From Youxingia wuxianensis (lineage in GTDB: Bacteria; Bacillota; Clostridia; Oscillospirales; Ruminococcaceae), in the NCBI RefSeq assembly GCF_014385085.1, contig NZ_JACRTD010000002.1, forward strand, positions 1 to 64,000: 64,000 nt of DNA, given 5' to 3'. Position 1 is the stretch's first letter. Every line of letters begins with the position of its first letter. Below the pieces are notes generated by a model. It did not search any database. It saw only the letters and a program-made list of their open reading frames with translations, and was not told the DNA's origin. Made by a program: the position numbers and the translations under genes. This document shows positions 8,619-25,159 of the stretch, piece by piece.

Positions 8619-9653
8619 TTGAAACAGACCAAATTGTTTAAAATAGAAACCATAGAAAAGGACAGAGATCAGCTGCAAAAAGCCGCAGATATTCTTGCCC
8701 GGGGCGGACTGGTGGCAATTCCTACGGAAACAGTATATGGCCTAGCGGCCAATGCTTTGGATCCCGAGGCGGCCAAAGCCATCTATGCCGCCAAAGGCCG
8801 CCCCAGCGACAATCCTTTGATTGTCCATGTAAGCGCGGTAGAAGAAATCCGTCCGCTGGTTACAGAAATGCCCAAGGAGCTGTTTTCGCTGGCGGAAAAA
8901 TTTTGGCCGGGACCGATGACGGTAATCCTGCCAAAATCCCGGCTGGTGCCAAAAGAAACATCAGGGGGCCTGGATACAGTGGCGATCCGGATGCCGTCTC
9001 ATCCGGTGGCAAGGGAACTGATCCGGCTGGCCGGAGTGCCTTTAGCGGCACCGTCCGCCAATTTGTCCGGCAGTCCCAGCCCCACCTGCGCCCAGCACTG
9101 CATAGACGATCTTGACGGACGGGTGGATGCGATTGTAGACGGCGGCGAATGTGAAGTGGGCGTAGAAAGCACAGTGCTCACTCTATGTTCGCACCCGCCC
9201 AAGATTTTACGTCCAGGAGCGGTGACGCTGGAACAGCTTAGTCAGGTTTTACCGGACGTTTATATGGATGAGGGCGTATTCGGGCAGGTAGGCGATGATG
9301 TGAAAGTAAGCTCCCCTGGAATGAAGTATCGCCATTACTCTCCTAAAGCACGCGTGATCCTGGTAAAAGGTGATTTTGAGAGTTTCCAAAAGTTTATACA
9401 GGTGCAAGAAGGGGAGTTTGGCGTGCTGTGTTTTCAAGGGGAAGAGAAAAGCCTCCCAAAAGTATGTATCCCTTATGGTGTAAACGGAGACCCCGCATCC
9501 CAGGCAAAGCATCTGTTTGACGCGTTAAGGCAGGTGGATGAGGATAATTTAAAATTAGTTTACGCTAGGGTATCCGACAGCGAAGGTATTGGACAGGCGG
9601 TATATAACAGATTGCTGCGCGCTGCAGCATTTGAGCAGATCGATTTAGAATAA
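8619..9653 (+). CDS. sua5: L-threonylcarbamoyladenylate synthase (Sua5 type)
   Basis: A 344-aa protein that makes threonylcarbamoyl-AMP from threonine, bicarbonate and ATP, the first step to t6A37 in tRNA. The YrdC/TsaC domain is seen in IPTETVYGLAANA and KGRPSDNPLIVHV, with APSANLSGSPSPT later; the C-terminal Sua5 extension (SPGMKYRHYSPKA onward) makes it the long form. The start is probably TTG at 8619, preceded by GGGAAG; no ATG fits the family start. TrmO (775) acts further along the same modification. Confidence 0.92.
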   Translation: MKQTKLFKIETIEKDRDQLQKAADILARGGLVAIPTETVYGLAANALDPEAAKAIYAAKGRPSDNPLIVHVSAVEEIRPLVTEMPKELFSLAEKFWPGPMTVILPKSRLVPKETSGGLDTVAIRMPSHPVARELIRLAGVPLAAPSANLSGSPSPTCAQHCIDDLDGRVDAIVDGGECEVGVESTVLTLCSHPPKILRPGAVTLEQLSQVLPDVYMDEGVFGQVGDDVKVSSPGMKYRHYSPKARVILVKGDFESFQKFIQVQEGEFGVLCFQGEEKSLPKVCIPYGVNGDPASQAKHLFDALRQVDEDNLKLVYARVSDSEGIGQAVYNRLLRAAAFEQIDLE

Positions 9654-9674
9654 ACGCCGAATGGAGGATGCGCT

Positions 9675-10397
9675 GTGAGCGAAAAAGGAACCATGATAGT
9701 TGGATTAACCGGACAGACGGGCGCTGGGAAAAGTACCCTTAGCAAAATGTTCAGCGGCCATAATGTTTTTGTAATAGATGCGGATGTAGTAGCCAGGCAA
9801 GTGTTGGAGAAATCGAAAGGCTGCCTGATGGATTTGGTGTTGGAGTTTTCCACGGATGTGATCCATCCGGACGCTACGTTAAACCGTGAAAAATTGGCGG
9901 AAATCGTATTTTCTGATAAAGCCAAATTAAAACGTCTCAACGAAATTACCTTTCCATACATAATAGATGAAATAGAGCGCAGGATAGAGAAAGAAAAATA
10001 CAAAGGGACTCCTATTGTGGTATTGGATGCCCCCACCTTGTATGAATCCGGTCTGGATAAGAACTGCCACCGTGTAGTGGCGGTTATCGCCCCTATGGAA
10101 TTGCGTCGGGACCGGATTATCCAAAGAGATCAAATGACACAACAGGCGGCGATGCGCCGGATCAATGCGCAGCATGACGACGAGTACTATACTTCCCGGG
10201 CGGATTATATACTGACCAATGGGGAAGATATCGATAATTTCCGTTTTTCCTTTATCGACTTAATGAATAAACTGCAGGCTTCCTATGACGACGGAAGTTA
10301 TAAATTACCTTACCGTGACGCTTCAGAAATCGATCTGGACAGCCAGGGGCGGGATAAAGGGGAGCTTGCAGAACTGGAGATTACGGAGGATCCATGA
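9675..10397 (+). CDS. coaE: Dephospho-CoA kinase
   Basis: A 240-aa kinase for the last step of coenzyme A synthesis (dephospho-CoA plus ATP). The P-loop GQTGAGKST lies at about residues 13-21, DAD follows near 35, and the lid region has RDRIIQRD. The C-terminus is about 30-40 residues longer than typical CoaE and acidic (ELAELEITEDP). GTG start with GGAGG 8 nt upstream. The stop overlaps the next ATG by 4 nt, indicating translational coupling. Confidence 0.93.
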   Translation: MSEKGTMIVGLTGQTGAGKSTLSKMFSGHNVFVIDADVVARQVLEKSKGCLMDLVLEFSTDVIHPDATLNREKLAEIVFSDKAKLKRLNEITFPYIIDEIERRIEKEKYKGTPIVVLDAPTLYESGLDKNCHRVVAVIAPMELRRDRIIQRDQMTQQAAMRRINAQHDDEYYTSRADYILTNGEDIDNFRFSFIDLMNKLQASYDDGSYKLPYRDASEIDLDSQGRDKGELAELEITEDP

Positions 10398-10969
10398 GCA
10401 AAAGACTAATTCGTATGGCATTGGAAGGGCTGCTGTTGGTTTTAGTGATCATCGGCGCTGTGAAATTGCTGGAGATAGGATATGATAAATATAACCAATC
10501 GGTATATCCGATGAAATACACCGAAATGATCGACGCCGCCTGCAGGGAAAATCAGCTGGATCCGGCTCTGGTATATGCTGTGGTCAAATGTGAAAGCGGT
10601 TTTGATCCAAACGCAGTATCGTCTGTGGATGCCAGGGGGCTGATGCAGCTGACTGCCGACGCTTTCGACTGGGTGCAGCAGCGAAAAGGCACCGAGCCCC
10701 GTCTGACGCAGGATCAGTTGTTTGATCCCCAGGTGAACATAGAACACGGCGCCTATATGCTGCGGCTGCTGCTGGATGAGTTTGGTACGGTGGATAACGC
10801 ATTGGCGGCTTACCACGGCGGCTGGGGAAGCGTAAAAAAATGGCTGGCGGATCCGAACTATTCCGCAGATGGGAGAAACATTGACCATATTCCGTTTGAC
10901 GACACCCGGGCGTATGTTAAGAAAGTAAAAGCGACGATGGAAAAATACAGGGAGCTGTATGACATATAA
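10394..10969 (+). CDS. Membrane-anchored lytic transglycosylase (SLT domain)
   Basis: A 191-aa protein with an N-terminal membrane anchor (about residues 9-26) and a Slt-type transglycosylase domain. The catalytic glutamate is E67 in the motif KCESGFDPNAVS; the following GLMQLT and the AYHGGWGSV segment are typical. It would cleave peptidoglycan glycan strands outside the membrane. It is coupled to coaE through an ATGA overlap and followed by an M18 peptidase after 28 nt. Confidence 0.92.
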   Translation: MSKRLIRMALEGLLLVLVIIGAVKLLEIGYDKYNQSVYPMKYTEMIDAACRENQLDPALVYAVVKCESGFDPNAVSSVDARGLMQLTADAFDWVQQRKGTEPRLTQDQLFDPQVNIEHGAYMLRLLLDEFGTVDNALAAYHGGWGSVKKWLADPNYSADGRNIDHIPFDDTRAYVKKVKATMEKYRELYDI

Positions 10970-10997
10970 TACGGAAGAATACAGGAGGTAACAGTAT

Positions 10998-12404
10998 ATG
11001 GCAAACGAGAAAACAGCAGGGGAAAAACTGCAGGAACAGCTGCTGCTCAAGCGGGAAAATATCGGGATGAAAGCGGACGACGCCGTACAAGCGGCAGCGG
11101 ACGCCTTTTGTGAAGGGTACAAACAGTTTATCGACGCATGCAAGGTGGAGCGGGAAGCGGTTACCTATATGATTCAGATGGCAAAGGGACAGGGCTATCA
11201 GGAATTTGATCCGGGAAGCGTCTATCTGCCGGGGGACAGAGTGTTTTACAACAATCGGGGCAAGGCGCTGATCTTAGCGACGATTGGGACCCGTCCCATC
11301 GCAGACGGGGTAAAAATTGTGGCAAGCCATATCGACAGCCCGCGCCTGGATTTAAAACCCAATCCGCTGTATGAGGAAGGGCAGATAGCTCTGTTTAAAA
11401 CCCATTATTACGGCGGTATTAAAAAATATCAGTGGAGTGCGATCCCCTTAGCGCTGCATGGGGTGATTGTGAAAAAGGACGGCACCTGTATTACTGTAAA
11501 TCTGGGCGAGGACAAGGGAGATCCGGTATTTACCGTGACCGATCTGCTGCCCCATCTGGCAAAAGATCAGATGACTCGTTCGCTTAAGGATGGTATTAAA
11601 GGCGAGGAATTAAATATTGTAGTGGGATTGCGTCCGTTTAAAGATGAGAAGGTCACCGAAGCGGTAAAGCTTAATGTGATGCGGATTCTCAATGAAAAAT
11701 ATGGTATTACGGAAAATGATTTTATCTCTGCTGAATTGGCGGCGGTGCCTGCCTTTGAAGCCAGAGACCTGGGGCTTGACCGTTCCATGATCGGCGCTTA
11801 CGGACATGACGACCGGGTGTGCGCTTACACTTCCTTGATGGCGGCGCTGGAGGTAAAAGATCCGGATTATACCACGGTTACCGTATTTGCGGATAAAGAG
11901 GAAGTAGGCTCTGACGGCAACACCGGACTCAACTCCAACTATTTAAAATATTTTATCAAATATCTGGCGGGGACCCATGGATTAAGCGGACGGGAAGTGC
12001 TCTCCAAATCCACCTGCCTGTCGGCGGATGTAAACGCGGCGTTTGATCCCACCTTTGACGGGGTGCTGGAAAAACGCAACTGCGCGTACCTCAACTACGG
12101 GGTGGTAGTTACTCAGTATACCGGCGCCGGCGGAAAAAGCGGCACCAGCCAGGCGTCCGCCGAATTTATGGCGGATGTGCGCAACATTTTAGACGACGCC
12201 AAAGTGTATTGGCAGACGGGAGAACTGGGAAAAGTAGATCAGGGCGGCGGCGGCACCGTAGCCAAATATGTGGCGGCGCTGGATGTGGATGTTGTAGATG
12301 TAGGGGTTCCGGTGCTTTCCATGCATGCTCCCTTTGAAGTGGTTTCCAAGAATGACGTTTATATGACATATGAGGCGTTTAAAGCCTATATTCGGGCAAA
12401 ATAA
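10998..12404 (+). CDS. M18 family aminopeptidase
   Basis: A 468-aa zinc metallopeptidase of the M18 (aspartyl aminopeptidase) family, cytoplasmic. Metal and active-site motifs are seen in ASHIDSPRLDLKP (about residues 108-120), FADKEEVGSDG, and the late VLSMHAPFEV. Length is normal. AGGAGG lies 9 nt before the ATG. The enzyme releases N-terminal residues, classically acidic ones; the actual preference is not visible from sequence. Confidence 0.92.
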   Translation: MANEKTAGEKLQEQLLLKRENIGMKADDAVQAAADAFCEGYKQFIDACKVEREAVTYMIQMAKGQGYQEFDPGSVYLPGDRVFYNNRGKALILATIGTRPIADGVKIVASHIDSPRLDLKPNPLYEEGQIALFKTHYYGGIKKYQWSAIPLALHGVIVKKDGTCITVNLGEDKGDPVFTVTDLLPHLAKDQMTRSLKDGIKGEELNIVVGLRPFKDEKVTEAVKLNVMRILNEKYGITENDFISAELAAVPAFEARDLGLDRSMIGAYGHDDRVCAYTSLMAALEVKDPDYTTVTVFADKEEVGSDGNTGLNSNYLKYFIKYLAGTHGLSGREVLSKSTCLSADVNAAFDPTFDGVLEKRNCAYLNYGVVVTQYTGAGGKSGTSQASAEFMADVRNILDDAKVYWQTGELGKVDQGGGGTVAKYVAALDVDVVDVGVPVLSMHAPFEVVSKNDVYMTYEAFKAYIRAK

Positions 12405-12436
12405 AATTTGGTTTGAGAGAGGACGGGCAAAGGCCG

Positions 12437-12712
12437 ATGGATCTGATTTTGGTGTTGCTTGTGGGGATTGGGTTAGGAATGACGGTTTTTCCAGTAAAAT
12501 GGCTAAAGGCAAACAGCTGGGTGCAGCTGATCGGAATAGGCGTGATGCTGTTCTTTTTAGGGGCTTCCACCAGCGCGAGCCCTACGTTCCTTACTGATAT
12601 AAAAACTGCCGGTGTGCAGTCCATTCTGATGATGCTGGCAGCGTCTGCCGGCGCTGCGGTATTGGTATACTTTCTTACCCGGATCTTTATGAAGGAGGGC
12701 AAGAAAGAATGA
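12437..12712 (+). CDS. lysO: LysO family exporter, N-terminal half
   Basis: A 91-aa protein with three hydrophobic segments, corresponding to the N-terminal third of the LysO (YbjE, DUF340) lysine exporter that in E. coli is one 299-aa chain. The C-terminal part is encoded by the next gene, overlapping by 4 nt. The start at 12437 is the first ATG; an open TTG frame begins at 12413. Two-gene LysO systems are known in Firmicutes, so this is probably not a frameshifted pseudogene. Substrate lysine is inferred from the family. Confidence 0.75.
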   Translation: MDLILVLLVGIGLGMTVFPVKWLKANSWVQLIGIGVMLFFLGASTSASPTFLTDIKTAGVQSILMMLAASAGAAVLVYFLTRIFMKEGKKE

Positions 12713-13323
12713 TTATGATAGGAATTGCCCTGGCCAGTTTGGCGCTGGGGTTGTTCAGCGGCTATTTTGTGTTCTCCGCGGAAACGGTGGAAATGATGAG
12801 CGGCTGGTCCTATTACGGATTGATTATTCTAATTTTTGCCGCGGGTATTGAGATTGGGACCAACAAAGTGGTATTCCAAAAGATGAAAGAATACCATATC
12901 CGGTCAATTTTAATTCCCGCTGGAACCCTGGTCGGTTCCATCCTGGGAGGGATTCTCATGGGATGGGCGCTGGGACTGCCTGCCAATGAGAGCGCCGCGG
13001 TAGCGGGAAGCTGTGGCTTTTACAGTGTGGCTCCCATGCTTTTACGGGAGTTGGGAGGTCCTCAGCTGGGAACGCTGGCCTTTTTGACCAATATTCTGCG
13101 GGAGACGTTTACCTATTTGGCCGCCCCTGTGGCGGTGAAGCTGCTGAACAAATATTCAGCCATCGCTATCGGTGGAGCGACCTCTATGGATTCCACTCTT
13201 CCCGCAATCGCTAAGGCGACCGATCAGGAGACGGCGCTCCTGTCGGTGATCAGCGGTGTGGTGCTCACCGCGGCAGTGCCGGTCTTAGTGCCGCTTATTT
13301 ATCAACTGGGAAATTTGGGATAA
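12709..13323 (+). CDS. lysO: LysO family exporter, C-terminal half
   Basis: A 204-aa membrane protein matching the main part of LysO. Landmarks shared with the E. coli protein are GFYSVAPMLLREL, the NILRE element and IGGATSMDSTLP. About six to seven helices. It starts within the stop of the preceding gene (ATGA), with GGAGGG about 9 nt upstream, so the two halves are probably made in equal amounts and assemble together. Last gene of the operon that starts near 7234. Confidence 0.82.
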   Translation: MIMIGIALASLALGLFSGYFVFSAETVEMMSGWSYYGLIILIFAAGIEIGTNKVVFQKMKEYHIRSILIPAGTLVGSILGGILMGWALGLPANESAAVAGSCGFYSVAPMLLRELGGPQLGTLAFLTNILRETFTYLAAPVAVKLLNKYSAIAIGGATSMDSTLPAIAKATDQETALLSVISGVVLTAAVPVLVPLIYQLGNLG

Positions 13324-13348
13324 TTACATATTTTGTCAGGAGAACTAT

Positions 13349-13957
13349 ATGAAACAATGTTTAGCGGTACTGATAGGCATCTCCCTTCTTTTGTGCGGCT
13401 GTGGGGAAAGCAAACAGCCTTCTGCGGATACGATTGCTGTATTAGAGTTGAGCCAGGACGAAAAACGCATAACCCAGCTGATGGATGGCATTTTTGAAAA
13501 ATATGAGCTTCCCATAGGGCAGGTATACGATATCCGTCTGGATTTGTACATTGATGGAGATCGGCAGGAGCAGGGAGGCATAATCGGCATCGATCTGAGT
13601 GAGGAGGGAGACAATGTTCTCTTGCTGTGCGGGCTGAACACCAAAGGGATCGATTATCAGTGGAAAGCCGCTTGTGACGGAACGCTTGTGACCTTTGGGG
13701 CCGTTGAGATTGACGACGGGAAATCGTATACTCGAATCTATGGGCCGCCTTCCAGCTTCGAAGTGATGGAAAAAGGGAAGGAGTACCTTTTATACGGTGT
13801 CGCCTGCCAGGAAATTGTTTCTGAATCTACCACTACCCGCACAGCTATTTTTGAGGAGTGGAGCGACGAGAAACAAAGGGCGGAGAATATGCAGGAGTTT
13901 GACTATGTATATGCGGTGACGATTTCTCTAAGCGAACAGGAGCCTTATAAATCATAA
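13349..13957 (+). CDS. Lipoprotein, unknown function
   Basis: A 202-aa secreted lipoprotein. The signal peptide ends in a lipobox LCGC (cysteine near residue 19), giving a membrane-anchored extracellular protein. The mature part is acidic, with no domain I recognise. CAGGAGA lies about 7 nt before the ATG. It starts 25 bp after lysO without a terminator and may belong to that operon. A strong terminator follows. Confidence 0.85.
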   Translation: MKQCLAVLIGISLLLCGCGESKQPSADTIAVLELSQDEKRITQLMDGIFEKYELPIGQVYDIRLDLYIDGDRQEQGGIIGIDLSEEGDNVLLLCGLNTKGIDYQWKAACDGTLVTFGAVEIDDGKSYTRIYGPPSSFEVMEKGKEYLLYGVACQEIVSESTTTRTAIFEEWSDEKQRAENMQEFDYVYAVTISLSEQEPYKS

Positions 13958-13974
13958 TTGACAAACTACGACAA

Positions 13975-14008
13975 AAGGCGTCCGGGAATTTCCCGGACGC
14001 CTTAAATT
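13975..14008 (+). terminator. Terminator upstream of rpoB
   Basis: AAGGCGTCCGGGA (13975-13987) pairs with TCCCGGACGCCTT (13991-14003), followed by AAATTT. It separates the lipoprotein gene from the rpoB promoter. Confidence 0.8.
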
Positions 14009-14046
14009 TGCTGTAAAATAAAAAAGCTTTACCGTGCCAAAGTCTA

Positions 14047-14078
14047 TTGACAATGGTTGTAAAGTATGCTAATATAAT
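14047..14078 (+). promoter_or_regulatory. rpoBC promoter, extended -10
   Basis: Perfect TTGACA (14047-14052), then 17 bp to TAATAT (14070-14075) preceded by TGC, an extended -10. An overlapping TATAAT (14073-14078) at 20 bp spacing may be an alternative. The start lies about 155 bases before the rpoB codon, leaving a long leader. Confidence 0.75.
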
Positions 14079-14237
14079 ATACTGTATCAAAATGGCTAAT
14101 TTTGCGTGAATTATAAAATAGTATACCATGTTTCGACAAAAAAGGCAATAGTGATCTGCAAAATTCATGAGAAATTCTTGGATAAATTATGGGTTTTGCA
14201 CAACATTGTAGATAGATTGAATGGAGTGAGTAAGCCT

Positions 14238-17984
<3,747 letters not shown>

Positions 17985-18013
17985 AGAATTTCTAGAGAAA
18001 GAGGGGTTCGCAG

Positions 18014-21610
<3,597 letters not shown>

Positions 21611-21662
21611 CTCCAAAGATGTATTAGATATGTACAAAAATCGTAAAATGATGATGTATGTA

Positions 21663-21692
21663 TTGACAAAAAGGGCGAAATAGATTTATAAT
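21663..21692 (+). promoter_or_regulatory. str operon promoter
   Basis: Perfect TTGACA (21663-21668), 18 bp, perfect TATAAT (21687-21692), located between rpoC and rpsL. It should give a leader of about 100 nt. Confidence 0.88.
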
Positions 21693-21731
21693 AAACAATT
21701 GTGAGATTACCTCGCAAACGGCGATTTCAAC

Positions 21732-21753
21732 GGGGCAAATGTGTATTTGCCCC
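21732..21753 (+). promoter_or_regulatory. Hairpin in rpsL leader
   Basis: GGGGCAAAT (21732-21740) pairs with ATTTGCCCC (21745-21753) in the untranslated leader of rpsL. There is no T-run, so it is not a standard terminator. It could be a ribosomal-protein binding site or a stability element; the assignment is inference. Confidence 0.4.
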
Positions 21754-21802
21754 TTGAGATATTTGACCGGTTCGGTCTACAAAATATGTAAGGAGGTGCA
21801 AT

Positions 21803-22228
21803 ATGCCAACCTTTAACCAGCTCGTTCGTAAAGGTAGAGAAGTTCTGGACAGGAAGTCTACTGCTCCTGCGTTGCTAAAAGGATGGAACTCTAAGAAAAG
21901 AGTTGCTATCGAACAAAATTCTCCGCAGAAAAGAGGAGTTTGCACTGCCATCAGAACCCAGACACCGAAGAAACCAAACTCAGCGTTGAGAAAAGTTGCA
22001 AGGGTAAGACTCAGCAACGGGATTGAGACAACAGCTTATATCCCCGGTATCGGCCACAACCTGCAGGAGCATAGCGTTGTGCTGATCCGTGGCGGACGTG
22101 TAAAGGACCTTCCTGGTGTTCGTTACCACATTATCCGCGGTACTTTGGATACCCAGGGCGTTGCCAAAAGAAATCAGGCCAGATCCAAATACGGCGCGAA
22201 GCGTCCGAAGGCTGGTGCCGCAAAGTAA
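21803..22228 (+). CDS. rpsL: 30S ribosomal protein S12
   Basis: A 141-aa S12, part of the decoding centre. The streptomycin-relevant lysines in [11 protein letters not shown] and [14 protein letters not shown] are the sensitive-type residues. GGAGGTG lies 6 nt before the ATG. It is the first gene of the rpsL-rpsG-fusA-tuf cluster. No L7Ae-like gene lies between rpoC and rpsL, unlike in many Bacillus genomes. Confidence 0.98.
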   Translation: MPTFNQLVRKGREVLDRKSTAPALLKGWNSKKRVAIEQNSPQKRGVCTAIRTQTPKKPNSALRKVARVRLSNGIETTAYIPGIGHNLQEHSVVLIRGGRVKDLPGVRYHIIRGTLDTQGVAKRNQARSKYGAKRPKAGAAK

Positions 22229-22379
22229 TAAAACTTTCCAGTATATTCTGCCAATTGATGGCTTATCATATAGTTGCAGGGCAAGCTCTGCAATGTTTGA
22301 CGGCTGAAAATTGGCGCGAGCGGAAGTTTTGTCACTTTCGAGTACCGATGATATCATTAATGTGAAGGAGGGAAGCGAA

Positions 22380-22850
22380 GTGCCAAGAAGAGGTCGTATA
22401 GCAAAACGTGACGTTTTGCCAGATCCACTGTACAATTCCAAACTGGTTACCCGTCTTATCAACAACATTATGTATGATGGTAAGAAGGGCGTAGCGCAGA
22501 AGATTGTATACGGTGCATTCGATATTGTTAAGGAAAAAACAGGCAAAGAGCCCTTAGAGGCTTTTGAACAGGCAATGGAAAACATTATGCCTGCATTAGA
22601 GGTAAAGGCACGCCGTATCGGCGGTGCAACTTATCAGGTGCCCATGGAAGTTAGACCGGACAGACGCCAGACTCTGGGGCTGAGATGGATTACTTCCTAC
22701 GCCAGAGCTCGTGGAGAAAAAACCATGAGAGAGCGTCTTGCTGGCGAGATTATGGACGCACTGAACCAGACAGGTGGCGCTGTTAAGAAACGGGAAGATA
22801 CCCACAAGATGGCGGAAGCCAACAGAGCGTTTGCTCATTACAGATTCTAA
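22380..22850 (+). CDS. rpsG: 30S ribosomal protein S7
   Basis: A 156-aa S7 ([16 protein letters not shown] start, [15 protein letters not shown] core), the head-domain assembly protein of the 30S subunit. The start is GTG at 22380 with GGAGGG 8-10 nt upstream; the frame is open back to 22311 but the extra residues are not part of S7. The 150-bp gap after rpsL is longer than usual and may hold a feedback site, which is speculation. Confidence 0.97.
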   Translation: MPRRGRIAKRDVLPDPLYNSKLVTRLINNIMYDGKKGVAQKIVYGAFDIVKEKTGKEPLEAFEQAMENIMPALEVKARRIGGATYQVPMEVRPDRRQTLGLRWITSYARARGEKTMRERLAGEIMDALNQTGGAVKKREDTHKMAEANRAFAHYRF

Positions 22851-22966
22851 TCTGTGGGAGTTTTTCGTTTGTAAAAAAGTCCATCAAATTCTAATGAAAT
22901 TTTGTCTACCGGCGGCGTCAGCCCAAGCTGATCCGGCGTCGGAAAAGCGATTAAAGGGAGGACACT

Positions 22967-25051
22967 ATGCCAAGAGACGTCTCTTTGGAATTAACCCGTA
23001 ATATAGGCATAATGGCCCACATTGATGCCGGCAAAACCACAACTACGGAGCGTATCCTGTACTATACAGGCATCAACCATAAAATTGGTGAAACTCATGA
23101 AGGTACGGCTACAATGGACTGGATGGCGCAGGAGCAGGAAAGAGGTATTACCATTACCTCTGCCGCTACTACCGCTTACTGGAAGGGCCATCGTATCAAT
23201 ATTATCGACACCCCAGGTCACGTTGACTTTACTGTAGAAGTTGAGCGTTCCTTAAAAGTGCTCGACGGTTCGGTAACTGTTTTCTGTGCCAAGGGCGGTG
23301 TTGAGCCACAGTCTGAAACTGTTTGGCGTCAGGCAAACAAATACCATGTTCCTCGGATGGCTTATGTCAATAAGATGGATATTATGGGCGCGGATTTCTA
23401 CCATGTTATCGATATGATGCATGGCAGACTGAAATGTAACGCCGTTCCTATCCAGCTTCCTATCGGTGCGGAGACCTTCTTTAAAGGGGTTATCGATCTG
23501 GTAGAGATGAAAGCGTACGTCTACTACGACGATATCGGTAAAGATGTCCGAGTAGAGGATATTCCGGAAGACATGGTAGACAAAGCCAACGAATATCACG
23601 AAAAACTGCTAGAAGCAGTTTCTGAGCAGGACGAGGAGATCATGACCAAGTACCTGGAAGGCGAAGAGATCACCATTGAGGAGATCAAACGCTGCATCCG
23701 TAAGGCGACATTGGCCAATGAGATGGTTCCCGTTACCTGCGGCACATCCTATAAAAATAAAGGCGTACAGAAACTTTTGGACGCAATCGTCGATTATATG
23801 CCGGCACCTACGGATGTAGCGGATATCAAGGGTATAAATCCGGACACCGGTGAGGAAGAGCACAGAGCCTCTGCGGACAATGCTCCGTTTGCAGCTCTGG
23901 CGTTCAAAATTGCTACTGACCCATATGTAGGTAAACTGTGCTTCTTTAGAGTATACTCTGGCACTGTTAACGCAGGTTCCACAGTATACAACTCCAATAA
24001 GCAGAGCTCTGAACGTATGGGACGTATCCTGCAGATGCATGCAAATCATCGTAAGGATTTGGAAACCTGTTACGCGGGAGACATCGCTGCTGCGGTAGGC
24101 CTGAAAAATACGACTACCGGCGATACTTTGTGCGATCCCAAACATGAGATCGTTCTTGACGCCATGGAGTTCCCGGAACCCGTTATCGACCTGGCAATTG
24201 AACCAAAAACCAAGGCTGGTCAGGAGAAAATGGCGATCGGGCTGTCCAAGCTGGCAGAAGAAGATCCTACTTTCAAAACCTACACCGATCAGGAAACCGG
24301 ACAAACCATTATTGCCGGTATGGGCGAATTGCATCTGGAGATTATCGTTGACCGTTTGTTCCGTGAGTTTAAGGTAGAAGCAAACGTTGGTAAACCTCAG
24401 GTTGCGTACAAGGAAACCATTCGTAAGCTGGCCGACGTGGATCACAAATATGCCCGTCAGTCAGGCGGTAAAGGCCAGTACGGTCACGTTAAGATCAAAA
24501 TTGAACCTAACGAGAGCGGCAAGGGATACGAATTTATTAACGCTATCGTGGGCGGCGCTATTCCCAAGGAATATATCGGCCCTGTCGACCAGGGTATCCA
24601 GGGTGCAATGCAGGCTGGTGTTCTGGCTGGCTATCCGGTAGTTGATGTAAAAGTTACTTTGTACGACGGCTCTTATCATGAGGTTGACTCCTCTGAAATG
24701 GCGTTTAAGATCGCTGCTTCCATGGCTTTTAAAGAAGCGATGAGAAAAGCGGATCCTGTCATCCTGGAACCGATCATGAAGGTGGTAGTAAATACACCGG
24801 AAGATTATATGGGAGATGTCATCGGCGATTTGAACAGCCGCCGCGGACAGATTCAAGGAATGGAAGCCGTATTCGGCGCCCAGGAGATCAGAGCGTTTGT
24901 TCCTCTGTCGGAAATGTTCGGTTACTCCAACGACCTGCGTTCGAAAACCCAGGGCCGTGGCCAGTATACAATGGAACCCAGCCATTATATTGAGGTTCCC
25001 AAGTCTATTTCTGAAGGAATTATCAGCAACAGAGGTAAAAAAGCAGAATAG
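22967..25051 (+). CDS. fusA: Elongation factor G
   Basis: A 694-aa translocase GTPase. G1 [13 protein letters not shown] (about residues 17-29), G3 DTPGHVDFT, and G4 NKMD are intact, followed by domains II-V; full length. AGGGAGGA precedes the ATG by about 7 nt. It belongs to the str operon; tuf follows with its own promoter candidate. Confidence 0.98.
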   Translation: MPRDVSLELTRNIGIMAHIDAGKTTTTERILYYTGINHKIGETHEGTATMDWMAQEQERGITITSAATTAYWKGHRINIIDTPGHVDFTVEVERSLKVLDGSVTVFCAKGGVEPQSETVWRQANKYHVPRMAYVNKMDIMGADFYHVIDMMHGRLKCNAVPIQLPIGAETFFKGVIDLVEMKAYVYYDDIGKDVRVEDIPEDMVDKANEYHEKLLEAVSEQDEEIMTKYLEGEEITIEEIKRCIRKATLANEMVPVTCGTSYKNKGVQKLLDAIVDYMPAPTDVADIKGINPDTGEEEHRASADNAPFAALAFKIATDPYVGKLCFFRVYSGTVNAGSTVYNSNKQSSERMGRILQMHANHRKDLETCYAGDIAAAVGLKNTTTGDTLCDPKHEIVLDAMEFPEPVIDLAIEPKTKAGQEKMAIGLSKLAEEDPTFKTYTDQETGQTIIAGMGELHLEIIVDRLFREFKVEANVGKPQVAYKETIRKLADVDHKYARQSGGKGQYGHVKIKIEPNESGKGYEFINAIVGGAIPKEYIGPVDQGIQGAMQAGVLAGYPVVDVKVTLYDGSYHEVDSSEMAFKIAASMAFKEAMRKADPVILEPIMKVVVNTPEDYMGDVIGDLNSRRGQIQGMEAVFGAQEIRAFVPLSEMFGYSNDLRSKTQGRGQYTMEPSHYIEVPKSISEGIISNRGKKAE

Positions 25052-25066
25052 TTTGTGCATTATCTC

Positions 25067-25095
25067 TTGCAATTTCGATTACAACTTGTTAGAAT
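25067..25095 (+). promoter_or_regulatory. tuf promoter candidate
   Basis: TTGCAA (25067-25072), 17 bp, TAGAAT (25090-25095) in the gap between fusA and tuf. It could give EF-Tu extra expression beyond operon read-through. Confidence 0.6.
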
Positions 25096-25159
25096 ACAAA
25101 TTGTAACAGAACTTATCCTTATAATTTATTAATTTCTTAAATAAAGGGAGGAAAATTCG

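Noticed and set aside
12437..13323. Frameshifted lysO pseudogene
   Set aside because: The two frames have separate start signals with a clean 4-nt overlap, and two-gene forms are known in Firmicutes.
23609..24445. 278-codon open frame antisense to fusA
   Set aside because: Shadow of fusA with no supporting signals.
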